DNA from: Desulfobacteraceae bacterium
Lineage (GTDB): Bacteria; Desulfobacterota; Desulfobacteria; Desulfobacterales; Desulfosarcinaceae
Length of the DNA stretch: 64,000 nucleotides
Assembly (NCBI GenBank): GCA_003599575.1
Contig: QZKV01000194.1
Location: 1 to 64,000 of the forward strand
Reading direction: 5' to 3'
Each line of letters begins with the position of its first letter. Position 1 is the stretch's first letter. The notes beneath the pieces were generated by a model. That model was not told where the DNA came from and ran no database searches. It was given only the letters and a program-made list of their open reading frames with translations. Positions 63,617 through 64,000 of this stretch are shown in pieces. The translations under genes were made by a program, and so were the position numbers.

Positions 63617-64000
63617 TCAGGACCTGAGTCCGGCAAGAAAGGCCAGGACGAAATCGATGTGCCGCCGCATTGTGGTGAATGCCTGAACCGGATCACGGTC
63701 CCTGATGGCATAAAAAATGGAGCGGTGTTGCTCCAGGATAAGTTCGATGTTACCCGGCTTTTCGTAAAGCTGAACGAGATTTTCCCGGATGCCGTAAAAG
63801 AGAAGGTCGTAAAAGTTTTTCATGATATGGACCTGGAGCGGGTTTTTCATGGCAAAGGAAATCGCCATATGAAACGATACATCCGCTTCGGTGCCCAGCC
63901 GACCGGAGGCCACCTCTTCATTCATCTCCGTGAAGCTTCTTTCAAGAAATCGGATGTCTTCCTCGGTGGCCCGGCGCGCCGCATAGGCTGCGGCATTGCA
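63617..64000 (-). CDS. GntR family regulator, FCD domain part
   Basis: Only the C-terminal ~127 residues are inside the window; the gene enters from beyond base 64000. They form a FadR-type FCD effector domain: AAAYAARRATEEDI, then DVSFHMAISFAMKNPL, LEQHRSIFYAIRDRDPVQAFTTMRRHI, with the Asp/His metal ligands in place. The winged-helix half and target genes lie outside. Confidence 0.8.
   Translation of the reverse strand, partial: CNAAAYAARRATEEDIRFLERSFTEMNEEVASGRLGTEADVSFHMAISFAMKNPLQVHIMKNFYDLLFYGIRENLVQLYEKPGNIELILEQHRSIFYAIRDRDPVQAFTTMRRHIDFVLAFLAGLRS

Overview
The window reads as chromosomal DNA of an anaerobic deltaproteobacterium (Desulfobacterota), most likely a sulfate reducer of the Desulfosarcina/Desulfobacteraceae type. 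This is inferred from a complete Rnf complex with a membrane-anchored multiheme cytochrome c, corrinoid methyltransferase genes with a reductive activator, TRAP transport, acyl-CoA chemistry and the overall gene style. No marker gene fixes the species. There is no sign of phage, plasmid or intact insertion sequence.

Layout. 1-2.5 kb: end of gcvPB, then lipB and lipA (glycine cleavage and lipoylation). 2.5-10.1 kb: a thioesterase, then a pentaheme cytochrome c and rnfCDGEAB, in which RnfB is fused to a GltD/NfnB-like FAD/NAD(P) oxidoreductase. 10.6-17.2 kb: a DctPQM TRAP transporter converging on a metallo-beta-lactamase fold gene, an IclR regulator and a GlcD-type 2-hydroxyacid dehydrogenase. 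17.2-22.4 kb: a repeat-rich gap, an ABM monooxygenase-fold protein, an acyl-CoA dehydrogenase, small proteins and a CsgG-family protein. 22.5-25.3 kb: a transmembrane Ser/Thr kinase and a decayed FecR/TPR gene. 25.5-28.6 kb: a 4-hydroxybutyryl-CoA dehydratase homologue with an acyl-CoA ligase. 29-37.3 kb: four tRNAs, lon, clpX, clpP, tig and an amidase.

37.7-48 kb is the most distinctive part: a corrinoid-dependent methyl-transfer island. It holds a corrinoid protein, a UroD-family methyltransferase, a pterin-binding methyltetrahydrofolate:corrinoid methyltransferase, an exported protein, an MFS permease, a RACE-type reductive activator, a TPR protein, a second corrinoid protein, a PocR/AraC regulator and, on the other strand, a MetH-activation-domain-like protein. 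This is the full part list of an O-demethylase-like pathway feeding methyl groups to tetrahydrofolate. A 23-bp tandem direct repeat upstream of the first gene is a candidate operator for the AraC regulator. The substrate is not shown by the sequence.

48.3-55 kb: a CoA-binding (ADP-forming ligase-like) protein, then an operon of a Tat-exported carotenoid-isomerase-like flavoprotein, a LytS-type kinase, a 2TM protein and a LytTR regulator, converging on a cyclopropane fatty acid synthase gene. 55.4-61 kb: a phosphate operon in the order pstC-pstA-pstS-pstB-phoU. 61-64 kb: a quinone-reductase-like flavoprotein, a 4HBT thioesterase, a small protein, a DinB protein and the end of a GntR/FCD regulator cut by the window edge.

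How the parts may connect (inference): the methyl-transfer island would load methyl-tetrahydrofolate for a Wood-Ljungdahl-type pathway. The Rnf/cytochrome/flavoprotein assembly would balance ferredoxin, NAD(P)H and periplasmic electrons against an ion gradient. The TRAP/GlcD cluster and the CoA-ligase/dehydratase pair would bring in organic acids.
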